Shown here piece after piece: positions 1 through 10,221 of a DNA stretch of 64,000 bases. This DNA is from Mycoplasmataceae bacterium (GTDB lineage Bacteria > Bacillota_I > Bacilli_A > Mycoplasmatales > Mycoplasmoidaceae), in assembly GCA_031275175.1 (NCBI GenBank), contig JAISPD010000007.1:1-64000 (forward strand), written 5' to 3'. The position numbers were made by a program, and so were the translations under genes. Within the stretch, counting starts at the first letter, position 1. The number at the start of each line of letters is the position of its first letter. Below the pieces are notes generated by a model. The model made no database searches. It saw only the letters and a program-made list of their open reading frames with translations, and had not been told where the DNA came from.

Positions 1-1
1 A

Positions 2-91
2 TTTATTAAAACACCGATAGAAAGATGGGACGAATTCAAAAGAAATGTCTATAAATACGATTACAGTTATTTAGAAAAACACATAAACTAA
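2..91 (+). CDS. C-terminal end of an unidentified protein
   Basis: An open frame enters from the left edge and ends at a TAA, giving only the last 29 residues. The tail is charged and aromatic (KYDYSYLEKHIN at the end). It is too short to assign a family, and no function is proposed. It is followed by a non-coding stretch. Confidence 0.45.
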   Translation, partial: FIKTPIERWDEFKRNVYKYDYSYLEKHIN

Positions 92-508
92 TTTGTCACT
101 TAATTAATTTTTAATCCAATCTTTCTAATTATTTATTTTTTATTTAGTTTTACCTTGGAACTCGCCACAAATACTAGAATCAATTTTCACCGTGAGCTGT
201 AAGAATTTTATTAATGTTGTCATGTGTTTTCATGATTGTTACCTGAATTAGTGGTATTTATAATTTTATTTATATTTTGGCAAGCAATAGTTTGAGAAGA
301 TTTTTTACTTCTAAACTTTTAAAAATGACTAGACACATTGAATTGAACAAAACATTTAAAGTTTTTCTTTTAGTTATGGTAAAAGATGATTTTTTACCAA
401 ATAACTTATTATTCCCAATGAAACAAACATATAAATTTTTTTAATATACGAGTTTAGTGTTACTAAATATTAAAGTTTTTGATATTAAATGTATAAAATT
501 TGCACATT
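92..508. other. Intergenic stretch without a recognisable gene
   Basis: About 420 bases of very AT-rich DNA. I see no reading frame with protein character in any of the six frames once TGA is read as Trp, no tRNA cloverleaf and no clear transposase N-terminus. It probably carries the promoter for the small ribbon-helix-helix gene that follows, and perhaps debris from the IS30 insertion whose remnant lies just downstream. Confidence 0.5.
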
Positions 509-670
509 ATGAAATTAAATTTAGAACCAGAAACCACTAGAATGAATGTTAGCTTTCGCCTTGATAATAAAGTTATCGAATTCATCAAAAAATTAGCTAA
601 GGAAAATGATGCTAGTAAGAGTAAAATTATGGAATACATGCTCAAAGAATTTATGAAAAGAGGTAATTAA
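509..670 (+). CDS. Small ribbon-helix-helix (Arc/CopG-like) protein
   Basis: A 53-residue protein. Residues about 12-50 read as a ribbon-helix-helix fold: a short beta strand (MNVSFRLDNK), helix A (VIEFIKKLAKEND), a turn with SKSK, and helix B (IMEYMLKEFM). Proteins of this fold bind DNA as dimers; many are antitoxins or plasmid/transposon regulators. The stop codon overlaps by one base the start of the next frame (taATG), so the two are translationally coupled, but the downstream frame is an IS30 transposase remnant rather than a toxin. No second partner is visible. Function as a DNA-binding regulator is inferred from the fold only. Confidence 0.6.
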   Translation: MKLNLEPETTRMNVSFRLDNKVIEFIKKLAKENDASKSKIMEYMLKEFMKRGN

Positions 671-1038
671 TGTCGTCAAGGGAATGTGTAATTAATCTCT
701 TTATATATAAAAAATCTATTACCCCAGATAACGTTAGCGAGTTTTGAAGGTGAAAAGATTATTCTAAATCTATCCACAATAATAAAGATGACATCGCAAT
801 CTTTTTTACCCATTCATATTGTTCATGAGAAAAATGCGGAATAGAAAACTTTAATGGATCAATGAGAAGAAAATATCCTAAAGGTACAGATTTTACTAAT
901 GTTACACAAAAAGAAATTAATGCCGCTGCGTCTTGGGCTAACGGAATATTTAGAGAATCTTTAGATTATTATTCTGCAGATGAAATGTATAATCTTTATG
1001 TTTCAAATCAAGTGGAAACTTTACCCCCCCTTACTTAG
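670..1038 (+). mobile_element. Remnant of an IS30-family transposase (C-terminal part)
   Basis: A 122-codon frame (three TGA codons read as Trp) with clear IS30 integrase-core character: SITPDNVSEF matches the S-x-T-x-DNGxEF block, SYCSWEK matches the PYCSWQRG block, and ENFNGSMRRKYPKGTDF matches the E-N-x-NGLIRxxxPKGTDF block with the catalytic Glu. The following NNRPRKxLxYxTP block is altered but still traceable near SLDYYSADEM. The N-terminal HTH region and first catalytic Asp are missing, DNG has become DNV, and no inverted repeats were seen. It is therefore a dead fragment. It overlaps the preceding ribbon-helix-helix gene by one base. Confidence 0.7.
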
Positions 1039-1089
1039 GATTTTGTGCGATGCATTAATGATTATTTTTAAGTCAATAATTACTTGATA

Positions 1090-1689
1090 TTAATATTTAG
1101 TCTTATTTTCAATGGCGTGTTTTAGTGTAATATTATCAGCATAATCTAACGCTGAATTGATAGGCAAACCAACCGCTAAACGATACACATAAGTATTAGG
1201 TGACAACTGATTAATAATTTTTTTAATAAATATGGCGGTTGTTTCTCCGTTGATCGTTCAATCGGTAGCTAGAATGATTTCTTCAAACTTGTGAGTCTGG
1301 ATTAAATCCATAAATTTTTTAACAATGTTTTGATCTAGTTTAGTTTTATTCTTTACATCAATTTCGCCTTGTAAAACATAATACAAACCAATATATGAAT
1401 TAGTTGATTCAATTTTTTCTAAATCTTCAATCATTGATATTACACATAATTTGTTTTGTAAGCGTGTTTGGTTAGAACAAATCTCGCACAATTCATTGGT
1501 GGAAAAATTATTACATTGCTTGCAAAATTTAATTTTGTGATGTACATCATTAATCCGCTGAGTAAATTCTTTGATATATTGTTCATCTTTTAATGCTAAA
1601 AAATAAGCAATTTTTTCTGCTTGTTTTTTACCGACTCCCGGTAAAGACTTAAGTGCATCAATTAAAAATTCAAATCCTGTGGTTTTCAT
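1090..1689 (-). CDS. recR: Recombination mediator RecR
   Basis: RecR, 199 aa, works with RecO and RecF to load RecA on gapped DNA. Visible: N-terminal helix-hairpin-helix PGVGKKQAEK (17-26), a complete C4 zinc finger (Cys56, 59, 68, 71), and a TOPRIM domain beginning near residue 80 and containing ATDWTINGE. One TGA (Trp) at 1258-1260 must be read through; the true stop is TAA at 1090. Its ATG overlaps the stop of ybaB by one base, the usual ybaB-recR coupling. The upstream dnaX of many Firmicutes is not here. RecO is encoded elsewhere in this window. Confidence 0.93.
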
Positions 1690-1997
1690 TAAAATAACCC
1701 AGGTAAGTTACCTTTAGGCATTGATGATTGCTGGATTTCATTTTTATCTTCTTGAATGGAATCATATCCTTGGTTAATTGCTTCTGCAATCATTTCTTCC
1801 ATAGTAATTTTGTCTTCAGGATCAACTAAAGTAGGATTGACTGTCAATTTAGTAATTTTCCCAGCACCAGTCATATTGACAATGACTGAACCATTTTTAT
1901 AATCAAATTCAAATTCCTTTTTCTCAAATGCTTCCATTTTTTTTTGCATTTCACGCTGTAGTTTTTGTGCTTGTTGCATCATTAGATTAATATTCAT
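1689..1997 (-). CDS. ybaB: YbaB/EbfC nucleoid-associated protein
   Basis: A 102-residue member of the YbaB/EbfC family, small DNA-binding dimers conserved next to recR. The N-terminal helix (MMQQAQKLQREMQKKMEAF) and the central VNMTGAGKITKLTVNP segment are typical, as is the glycine-rich C-terminus PKGNLPGLF. Its stop codon shares one base with the recR start. A TATAAT lies at 2029-2034 on this strand, about 30 nt upstream of the ATG. Confidence 0.92.
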   Translation of the reverse strand: MNINLMMQQAQKLQREMQKKMEAFEKKEFEFDYKNGSVIVNMTGAGKITKLTVNPTLVDPEDKITMEEMIAEAINQGYDSIQEDKNEIQQSSMPKGNLPGLF

Positions 1998-2049
1998 AGT
2001 TTGTCTGTAACATTTTTAAAGTAAAATCATTATATTGAATTAATCGTTT

Positions 2050-3867
2050 ATGCAAAAGACAAACTTAAAAAAATATTCTTGAAATTTAGAAACCATTCTT
2101 AATGGCAGTGCATTAGAAAAGCTTTACGCAAATTGACTTAGCAAACAGGCAGAAATAATTAGTTTATTCCCCAAATTTAGTGATAATTTAATTAATTTTA
2201 AAAAGTGATTGTCACTAAATGAACAATATGACATTTTATCAAACCGTTTAAATAATTATGTCAGCAATAACTATAATGAAAATCAAAATTCACCTGAATG
2301 AATAGCCTGAACACAAAAAATAAACAATGATGCCAATAAATTTCATGTTAGTCTATCAAATTACACCAATAAAGTAATTGAGAACAAAGCAAATCTTTTA
2401 AAATATTTAAAAGATCAAAACATCAAGGAATTTAAACGGGAATTCGAATTAATTTTTCGTCAAGCACCGCATATTTTAAAGGAAGACCAACAAAAAGTTC
2501 TATCAACAACTAGTATCATTAATGGTGGATTTAGTACGATTTTTTCGACATTATGTGATACCGAGATTAAATTTGAAGATGCCTTGAATTCATCTGGTAA
2601 AAAAATACCACTAAAAACAATAGCTGATGTAACTAAAAATTTAAAGAGTGATGATCGTCAAATCCGTAAAACTACCTGAATTAATTTTAATCAAAGTTAT
2701 AGCAAGTATGAAAATACTTTAACACAAACACTTTATTACAATTACTTAATGTTAAATACTTTAAGCAAAATTCATAAATTTCCAGATTATGTAGGTGCAA
2801 CTGCTTTTACAGATGAAATTGATGTATCAGTCATTGAAGATTTGTATAAACATGTAGAAATATTCAAATCAAGTTTTCAAAAATATCGTACTATTTTTAA
2901 TCAAATATTAAAAAAACAACTAAATTTAAAAAGTTTAGAACCTTGAGATAAAACTATGGATTTATCCAAAAAAACTTTTACATTCTCCATAGAAGATACA
3001 CAAAAAATTGTTTTGAATTCGCTCAAACCATTAGGTGACGAATACTTAACGATTGTTAAAAAAGCTTTCAACGATCAATGAATTTCGTGACTACCTAAAC
3101 CAAACAAACAACAAGGGGCATATTCAATCGGCGAAACAAAAGGTTTATCGAAATATTACATATCTTTAAATTTTGATAATACGATTCGCTCAGTCTATAC
3201 AATCGCTCATGAATTAGGTCATTCATTAAATTCTTATTTTATTAACAAAAAACAAAAAATTTATTATGAAGTTTCAATTTTTTATGCAGAGATATCATCA
3301 ATTGTGAATGAAATGTTATTATCGTATTATCTGTTAGACATATATCGCAATGATAAAAATATGAAGCAACTGGTACTAAACGAATTAATTAATAATTTTT
3401 TCGCAACTGTTTCAAGACAAATAGTTTTTAGCCATACAGAATATGTTTTAAACCAAGATGTGAATCAATCCAAACCGTTCACTAAAGAAAATGTTAAAAA
3501 AACTTATTTAGAGATGATTGAAAGATATCAAGGATTCGATAAAGATATGGTTAATAAAATCAATAAAGAACCTTACATTTATTCGCTATCAACTATTTTG
3601 AGAATTCCCCATTTTTATATAGGCAATTTTTATGTTTATAAATATGCGATTGGTCAAATCGTTTCAGTGCTGGTTGCTAATAAAATTTATAGTGGTGATA
3701 AAAATACTTTAGACAAATATTTTAAATTTTTATCAAGTGGTTGTTCACTTTCTCCAATTGAGACCATCAAAATATTAGGAATTGATTTAAAAAATAAAAA
3801 CATTTATATCGGAGTACAAAAAATTGTAGATTCTTGAATCAATCAATTAAATTCGCTTGATAAATAA
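2050..3867 (+). CDS. pepF: Oligoendopeptidase F (M3 metallopeptidase)
   Basis: A 605-residue cytoplasmic zinc endopeptidase of family M3 that degrades oligopeptides, consistent with a host-dependent bacterium using imported peptides. The zinc site HELGH is at about residues 387-391 and the downstream glutamate region (YAEISSIVNE) follows as expected. Length matches PepF (about 600 aa). Several TGA Trp codons interrupt the frame under the standard code. The ATG lies 13 nt after TATATT, with no clear Shine-Dalgarno. It ends one base before the stop of the convergent pepP gene, so there is no intergenic terminator. Confidence 0.93.
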
Positions 3868-4911
3868 TTATTTAGGTGATTTACTAGTTAAAACTTTGCA
3901 ACCATTTTTGGTAATCAAAATGGTATCTTCAATGCGCACGCCACCAATTTTACTGTTATAAATTCCTGGTTCGATTGTCACAACAGAATTGATCGGCAAC
4001 GATTTGTGATAAATTTTATTAATACGTGGGTTTTCATGAATTAAACGGCCAACACCATGTCCTACACCGTGTGGGATGTCATAATTGTGTCAATTTTGCT
4101 TAATAAAATTTCGACATACGGCATCTAATCGTGAGCCGATGACATTCGCTTTAGCATTTTTAATACCTAATAGATTAGTTTTTAAAACAACATCGTACAT
4201 TTCTTTAATTTGTTTTGGTGGCGTTCCTATTCATCAAACTCGTGTAATATCAGAACAATAACCTTGACATATGCAACCAGCATCCACTAAAATAACTTCG
4301 TTCTTTTTTAGTTTGCGATTGGTAGGGACACTATGAATGTCAGCTGCATTTTCACCAAAAGAAACAATTGTTTGAAACGATAAACCGCTAGCACCGTGTG
4401 CCATAACATACTTATATAGTTCTTTGGCAACGGCAATTTCAGAATGACCAACTTTCGTTCATCGTTTTAAATGTTCGATTGCGGCTGTAATGATGTCAGC
4501 AGACTTTTGTAATTTTTTTAATTCATCTGTTGTCTTAACTATTCTTAAATCATCGGCACTTATTGATACTAATTTAGTTTTTAAAGGCTTAATATACTGA
4601 ATATATTGTTCATACGAAGTAGTATTATCTTCAAATAGCACACTCTTTAATTTCTGAGTCTTACAAAAATCCAATCAGGTGTTTATATCTTTATATAAAT
4701 GTGCGATTAAATTAGGATTATGTTTTTTAAGATTGGTGATATCACGTTCATCCACAAATACATGAATTTTATTGTTTCTAGCAAAAATTAAACAAAAATC
4801 TGCAGTATTAGCTTCGATAAGTCACTCACGCGTAATTAATGAAGTTGATATGAAACAATCAGTTTTATGTGCCTTGATTAAATTAAATATTGATTGAAAT
4901 TTACTATTCAT
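3868..4911 (-). CDS. pepP: Xaa-Pro aminopeptidase (M24 family)
   Basis: A 347-residue M24 metallopeptidase that removes N-terminal residues preceding proline. The five metal ligands can be traced: VDAGCICQGYCSDITR (two Asp), HGVGHGVG (His), TIEPGIY (Glu) and GGVRIED (Glu). The N-terminal creatinase-like domain spans about residues 1-120. Length agrees with short Xaa-Pro dipeptidase/aminopeptidase proteins of Mollicutes. It is 2 bp downstream of rpmG and is probably cotranscribed with it. Its stop abuts that of pepF. Confidence 0.9.
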
Positions 4912-4913
4912 TG

Positions 4914-5075
4914 TTACTTCGCTTTAGTTTCTTTGTGTAAAGTAACTTTATGACATTTCTTACAATATTTTTTTAATTCCAATTTTTCTGGTGCAGATTT
5001 GGGATTACGTTTTGTTAAGTAATTAATACTATGACAAATAGTACATTCTAATCTTACATATCTTTTTTGTGCCAT
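4914..5075 (-). CDS. rpmG: 50S ribosomal protein L33
   Basis: A 53-residue L33 starting MAQKRYVRLEC, with the zinc-binding pairs CTIC (near 11-14) and CKKC (near 38-41), i.e. the zinc-containing form. A GGAG ribosome site lies just upstream of the ATG. It sits 2 bp before pepP. A second L33 copy, common in Firmicutes, is not in this window. Confidence 0.92.
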   Translation of the reverse strand: MAQKRYVRLECTICHSINYLTKRNPKSAPEKLELKKYCKKCHKVTLHKETKAK

Positions 5076-5126
5076 TTTATCTCCTAAAATACTATTTGTT
5101 TTTGACTCAAAGTATTATAACAACGA

Positions 5127-5768
5127 TTATTTATTAGATTTTACAAATTTGATTTTATTAATTTTCTTTCCTTGCTGTCTAAATTTTTCTTCATATTCGC
5201 TAGGGATGTTATCAACCATTAAAGTCTCATCATTATAAAGATCATTCGTTTGCAAACTTATTTTAAAACCCTGGTTCTTTTTAATTTCGTTTAATGAATA
5301 TTCAAAAAAAGGTAAATTATCGGTTTTAAACTCCATTTGACCATTTTTTGCGAGCAAAGAATGATATATATCTAAAAATTTAGGAGAAGTTAATCGATTT
5401 TTTTCATTACGCTTTTTAGGCCATGGATCTGGAAAATTCAAATATATGGTAACAATCGAATTAAGTTGCAACCAATCCATTAAATTGGAAGCATCAGTAT
5501 GAAGCACTAATAAATTTTTAGGTAAATAATTATTCCTTTGCATTTTGTTAAATAACTTAAGAATGATTGTTGCATCACGTTCTATGCCAAGGTAATTTAT
5601 TTGTGGATTAAGCAAAGATTTAGCGATTAAAAAGTTCCCTTTACCACAACCGATTTCTATTTCTAATGGATTATCATGCTCAAAGCATACACCTTTATCT
5701 TTTTTAACTAACCAAGATGATCTTTGTATTAAGATATCTGCATTTTTAATTTTACGAATACGACCCAT
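5127..5768 (-). CDS. trmB: tRNA (guanine-N7-)-methyltransferase
   Basis: A 213-residue TrmB that methylates G46 of tRNAs. The SAM-binding loop EIGCGKGNFLI (near 37-47) and the family hallmark FPDPWPKKRN are both present, and length is typical. It begins 1 bp after the stop of mgtA, so it is probably cotranscribed with the magnesium transporter gene. No function link between the two is known; the pairing may only reflect genome compaction. Confidence 0.93.
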   Translation of the reverse strand: MGRIRKIKNADILIQRSSWLVKKDKGVCFEHDNPLEIEIGCGKGNFLIAKSLLNPQINYLGIERDATIILKLFNKMQRNNYLPKNLLVLHTDASNLMDWLQLNSIVTIYLNFPDPWPKKRNEKNRLTSPKFLDIYHSLLAKNGQMEFKTDNLPFFEYSLNEIKKNQGFKISLQTNDLYNDETLMVDNIPSEYEEKFRQQGKKINKIKFVKSNK

Positions 5769-5769
5769 T

Positions 5770-8430
5770 TTACAATCAACTATGGAATAATTTTATGTAA
5801 GCTACTTTTGATAATTGGGCAACTATGATATAACTAAAAACCACCAAAATTATCCAAGCAATAATCGGACTATAAGCATTAGTTAGCGAACTAAAGACTG
5901 GATTTAAGCCGGGAGCGATAACTAAAATGAAGCCGATTAATAAAATTGCAATCAATGACAAAACTACTGGCAGCGAGGGTGCAGTATTGTGAAACGGAAA
6001 TTTATTACTACGCAAAACAATAATCACAGCTGTTTGTGTTAACAAACTCTCTAAAAATCATCCGGTTTGGAATAAACCAATAGAATGAGAATCCTCACCT
6101 TGTCATTTCATCACATAAAACATAATCAGAAATGTTACAATGTCAAAAATAGAGCTAATCGGTCCAATAAATAACATAAATTTCAAAATCGATTTGGCGT
6201 CCCAATTCCGGGGTTTATTCAAAAAATCACGATCAACATTGTCTCAAGGCATGGCAAGTTGCGCAAAATCATAAATGAGATTTAAAATTAAAATTTGTTC
6301 AGGACGCATTGGAATAGTTATGTATGTTGATAATCAAATACTAGCAACCAATATACTCAGCATGTTGCCAAAATTACTAGATACTGTCATTTTAATGTAT
6401 TTAATGATGTTGGCATATGTTTTACGACCTTCAATACACCCATTACCAAGGATGGTTAAATCTTTTTCCATAAGAATAATATCGGCACTTTCTTTAGCAA
6501 CATCGACCGCTGTATCTACTGAAATACCTAAATCAGCTGTACGCATAGCCCCAGCATCATTAATACCATCCCCCATGAACCCGACGATATGTTTATTGGC
6601 TTTAATTGCATCTACCACTCGAATTTTTTGTTCGGGCGAAAGTTTGGCAAAAATAGTTATAGACATAACTTTCTTTTCTAATTCTGTTTGCGACATGTTT
6701 TCAATTTCATTACCAAGTAATATTTTTTTACCTTTTAGACCTACTTGGTTACATACGTATTTGGCCACTGCATCATTGTCACCTGTCAATACTTTCACAT
6801 TCACACCACGTTTTTGTAAATCTAAAATTGCTTTGCGTGCTGATAACTTAGGTGGATCAAGTAATGCTACATAGCCGATTAACTTCATGCACTTTTCATT
6901 TTCAACGTGAAAAGCAAGTCCAGTAGATAACGGTTTGTGGTTGGTTGCAATCGCAATTACTCGCATCCCTTGCTCATTTAATTGACGTACATTATTACGA
7001 ATACGATCACGCATTTTAGCATTAAGTTTAACGGTTTTACCATGGTATTCAGTATAATCACAAATTTTCAAAATTTCTTCTAGGGCGCCCTTAGTAATTA
7101 ATTGCACATGTTTGTTTGGATCTTGCAAAATTACTGACATACGTCTTCTTTGGAAATCAAACGGAATTTCATCAATTTTTGTGAATTGTGTCGCCACATA
7201 ATCAAAACCTGTTTCCTTAGTCTTATCAATAATTGCTAAATCCAACAAGTTTTTTAATCCTGTTTGAAAATAACTATTTAAAAATCCATAAATTAAAACG
7301 CGATTATCTTCTAGTCCTTCTACATTAATGTGTTTTTCTAAAATAATTCGATCTTCTGTTAATGTACCAGTTTTATCCGTACATAAAATATCCATCGCAC
7401 CGAAGCTTTGAATTGAATTAATATTCTTCACTATCATTTTTTGATTTGATAACCGGAAGGCTTCTTTAGCTAAATTAACCGTGACAACCATCGGTAATAG
7501 TTCTGGCGTTAAACCAATAGCTAATGCTAAAGCAAAGGTTAAACTAGTAATTCAACGCTCACTACCAGTGCCTAACCCTCCCTGTAGTAAGAACACAACC
7601 GTAACCATAATTATTGTGGTTATCAACAATAAAATACTAACTGATCGAATACCTTTGTCAAAGTTGGTTTTCGGACGCTTTTTAGAAATGGAACGTGCAA
7701 TTCTTCCCAAAAATGTATTATTCCCTGTGTTTAGTGCTAAACATTTGGCACTACCAGAAGAAACAGACGTCCCCATGAAACATAAATTATTAGCTTCTAG
7801 TGCATTTTTAAATTCTTTTTCCTTAATAATACCCGCTGTTTTTTCAACCAGCTCTGATTCACCAGTTAACGTAGATTGGGTAATGAATAAATCTTTGGCA
7901 CTTAGGATGATCATGTCGGCTGGAACCATATCGCCAGCTGCCAAATGCACAATGTCCCCTGGTACAATTTCATCGATGGGAATTTCTTTACGTGCACCAT
8001 CACGTTCAACGGCTGCAGTAGTTTCAATCATGTCATGTAACCGTTCACTTGCTCGGTTAGATCGAACTTCTTGAAATATTTTTACAAATGAAGTTACTAG
8101 TAAAATACCAATAATGATCCCAAAAGAAGCTCATTCTCGAATACTAGGAATGGATATATCTAGAACAGCAATAATGATTAGAATGATTGAAAAAGGATTT
8201 AAAATTGCATCAATTAATGAGTGATATCACTGATGTTGTTTTTTGGAACCAATAGAATTGGAACCATAGGTTTCTTTGAGTTTTAAATATTCCTCTTGGC
8301 TTAATCCATTATTAGTAGAATGATAAAATTGTAAGATTTCACTATTAGATTTATTAGCACTTTCTAATAATTTATGGTTTAACTCATTAGAAATTTGGGG
8401 AAGACGTTTTTTCTTTTGTACTTTAGCCAT
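5770..8430 (-). CDS. mgtA: Magnesium-translocating P-type ATPase
   Basis: An 886-residue P-type ATPase of the MgtA/MgtB (P3B) type importing Mg2+. The actuator TGES, phosphorylation DKTGT (Asp near residue 352), nucleotide-binding KGALEE and hinge GDGIND motifs are present, with four membrane segments before the DKTGT domain and about six after it. The family motif GLTPELLPM is intact. At least seven TGA Trp codons are read through; the true stop is TAA at 5770. I chose the ATG at 8430; an in-frame GTG five codons upstream is possible and neither has a clear Shine-Dalgarno. A short leader ORF precedes it. Confidence 0.93.
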
Positions 8431-8466
8431 TTTGTAAATTGCCACAAATCTACAAAGTAATTAAAA

Positions 8467-8550
8467 CTAAATTAAATATGATGGTAGTTTATAAACTAAG
8501 AAGGATACCGAATCATATTCATTACAGTTTGAATTATTATGTGATTCCAT
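8467..8550 (-). CDS. Candidate 27-residue leader peptide of mgtA
   Basis: Between a good TATAAT (8580-8585) and mgtA lies an ORF with its own ribosome site (AGAAAGG about 10 nt upstream of the ATG), coding for a peptide rich in Asn/Ser near the N-terminus (MESHNNSNCNEYDS). It stops with TAG 36 bp before the mgtA ATG. Leader ORFs that sense Mg2+ or translation speed are known upstream of mgtA in enterobacteria (mgtL); the parallel here is inference from position only and the peptide has no recognisable similarity. Confidence 0.4.
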   Translation of the reverse strand: MESHNNSNCNEYDSVSFLVYKLPSYLI

Positions 8551-8579
8551 GAATTATGCACCTTTCTTATTTTGATTAC

Positions 8580-8585
8580 ATTATA
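8580..8585 (-). promoter_or_regulatory. -10 box upstream of the mgtA leader
   Basis: Perfect TATAAT on the minus strand, 29 nt upstream of the leader-ORF ATG and about 150 nt upstream of mgtA. The -35 region is not recognisable. This leaves an mgtA 5' leader of roughly 140 nt, long for this window, where most promoters sit within 16 nt of the start codon. Confidence 0.5.
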
Positions 8586-8652
8586 GCGAGTATGACGAAT
8601 AATTCTATATTTTTAATGCAGTAATGTTTGTAAGTTTTTCTTTGAAAATATT

Positions 8653-8658
8653 TATAAT
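8653..8658 (+). promoter_or_regulatory. -10 box of the amino-acid permease gene
   Basis: TATAAT 9 nt upstream of the ATG at 8668, with no Shine-Dalgarno in between. With a transcription start about 7 nt after the box the message would be essentially leaderless. Confidence 0.5.
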
Positions 8659-8667
8659 ACAAAATGT

Positions 8668-10218
8668 ATGAACAAAGAAAATAAACCCAACAAAACGACG
8701 GCTAAGATTGGTTTATTTTCGTCAATCACAATTTTAATTAGTGCCGTTGTTGGCATAGGCATTTTTTTCAAAAATAAAAGTATTCTAGGTAACAATAATA
8801 GTGATGGTTGAGGCGTATTAATTTCTTGATTAATTGCCACTATCATTACTTTAACTACGGCTCTAGCTTTTGCTGAAATTATTACTAGTGATAAAAAACA
8901 TGATGGTTCGGGTTTAGCAGGATGAACTTATAAAATTTGTGGTCATAAATTTGGACGTTTTGTCTTAATTGCTATGCCCTTGTTTTATTTTATTTTTAAA
9001 TTAGTTGACACTTCTTTCTTTGCAGGAGAATCGGTTCTATTGATTTTTAATAAACCAGTTTATGATCCAGTTTCAGGTTCGACATCAATAAGCATTGAGC
9101 AAAATGTATGAATAGTAGTATTAGTTGCTTATTTAATCATGGTGGGATTTATAACCATGAATGGTATCTCTACGAGAGCGGCTAAGGGTGTATCTTGGGT
9201 TGCATCAATTTGCAAATTTACCCCATTAATACTAATTGGATTTTTGGGAATTATCTTCGGAGCTTTAGATGGGTTTACCCATACTTTTTTTAGTACAAAT
9301 ACTCCAATTACTAAATTGGCTAATGGTTCATCGATTTCAATTTTGGGTATATTTGCATCTTTACCGGCATTGTTGTTTACTTTTGACTCATTTTTAATTG
9401 TGGGTAATGCTGCTGGAAATATGAGTAAACCACAACAACAAGTGCCTAAGGCCATCTTAATTGGTATTCCGATAGTAGCTGGGTTGTATTTATTTGTCAC
9501 AGTTGGACAATTATTAACTGGTCAACGAGATGTGTATGCTTTTTTTGATTTTATTGTCACGAAAGTTAATGGAGGTAATAAAGCTAAAACTGTCGTCAAT
9601 ATTTTAATTGGTTGTGCGATTATGCTTTCGTTATTTGGATCTATTAATGCTATGACACTTGGTGCAGTTAGATCATTACAAGCAGGAATTGAATCCCACG
9701 ACATTGTTGGTGCTATTGTTTTCAAAAGATTAGGTCGTAATCTTCCTTTGCGAGCAGGATGTTTATATGGATTAATAATAGCCTCGGGTGTTTGTGGAAT
9801 TATGGCAATCCCTACGATTATTTTAAACAGCGATTCGGTTTATGATGGCGTTTCTAATTTACCAACTTTATTCTTTTTTATGATTTATGCGCTTGTTGTG
9901 TTATTTGGTTTAATTAATCATTATTCTAATAAAGTGGAAGTTAAAAAAATGAAAATCTATCCTTTTATCGCCGTGATTTCAATCATCGGTTGTGGATTTG
10001 CCTTCGGTTACAATTTATTTTACGAATTTTTCGGTCGTTGTTTTACAGATGATACTCCTGTTAAATGGGGTATGTTTAAAGGACAAGAGATTGATCGCGT
10101 AATCGCATCAATATTTGTGTGATCGGTGCTAATTATTTTTATCGCATTACCTTTTATTAATGACTTGTGTATTTCTAAATTACGTCCCGGCACCAAACAA
10201 AGATTGATTTGACAATAA
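8668..10218 (+). CDS. APC-family amino-acid permease
   Basis: A 516-residue membrane protein with about 12 hydrophobic segments. The first helix carries the APC pattern ISAVVGIGIFFKN (GxGIF-like), and residues about 165-215 contain the conserved turn SLPALLFTFDSFLIVGNAAGN followed by PQQQVPKAILIG, a typical APC core. It should import amino acids across the single membrane; the substrate cannot be read. TGA Trp codons occur at both ends; the stop is TAA at 10218, three bases before the convergent ezrA-like stop. Some relatives are amino-acid/polyamine antiporters, so direction is not certain. Confidence 0.8.
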
Positions 10219-10221
10219 TCA

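Noticed and set aside
509-1038. A toxin-antitoxin pair (ribbon-helix-helix antitoxin plus 122-residue toxin)
   Set aside because: The second frame carries IS30 integrase-core blocks (PKGTDF, SYCSW), so it is a transposase remnant and not a toxin.
6275-8074. Long plus-strand frames at 6275-6874 and 7481-8074
   Set aside because: They lie antisense to mgtA, whose P-type ATPase motifs are intact on the minus strand; the plus-strand translations are low-complexity and match no family.
5770-8430. Several separate genes in place of mgtA (and likewise for EIIC, tkt, dnaG, ileS)
   Set aside because: The breaks are all TGA codons at conserved Trp positions; under code 4 each is one continuous gene.
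9129-9725. Minus-strand frames inside the amino-acid permease gene
   Set aside because: Antisense shadows of a continuous, membrane-protein-like plus-strand gene.
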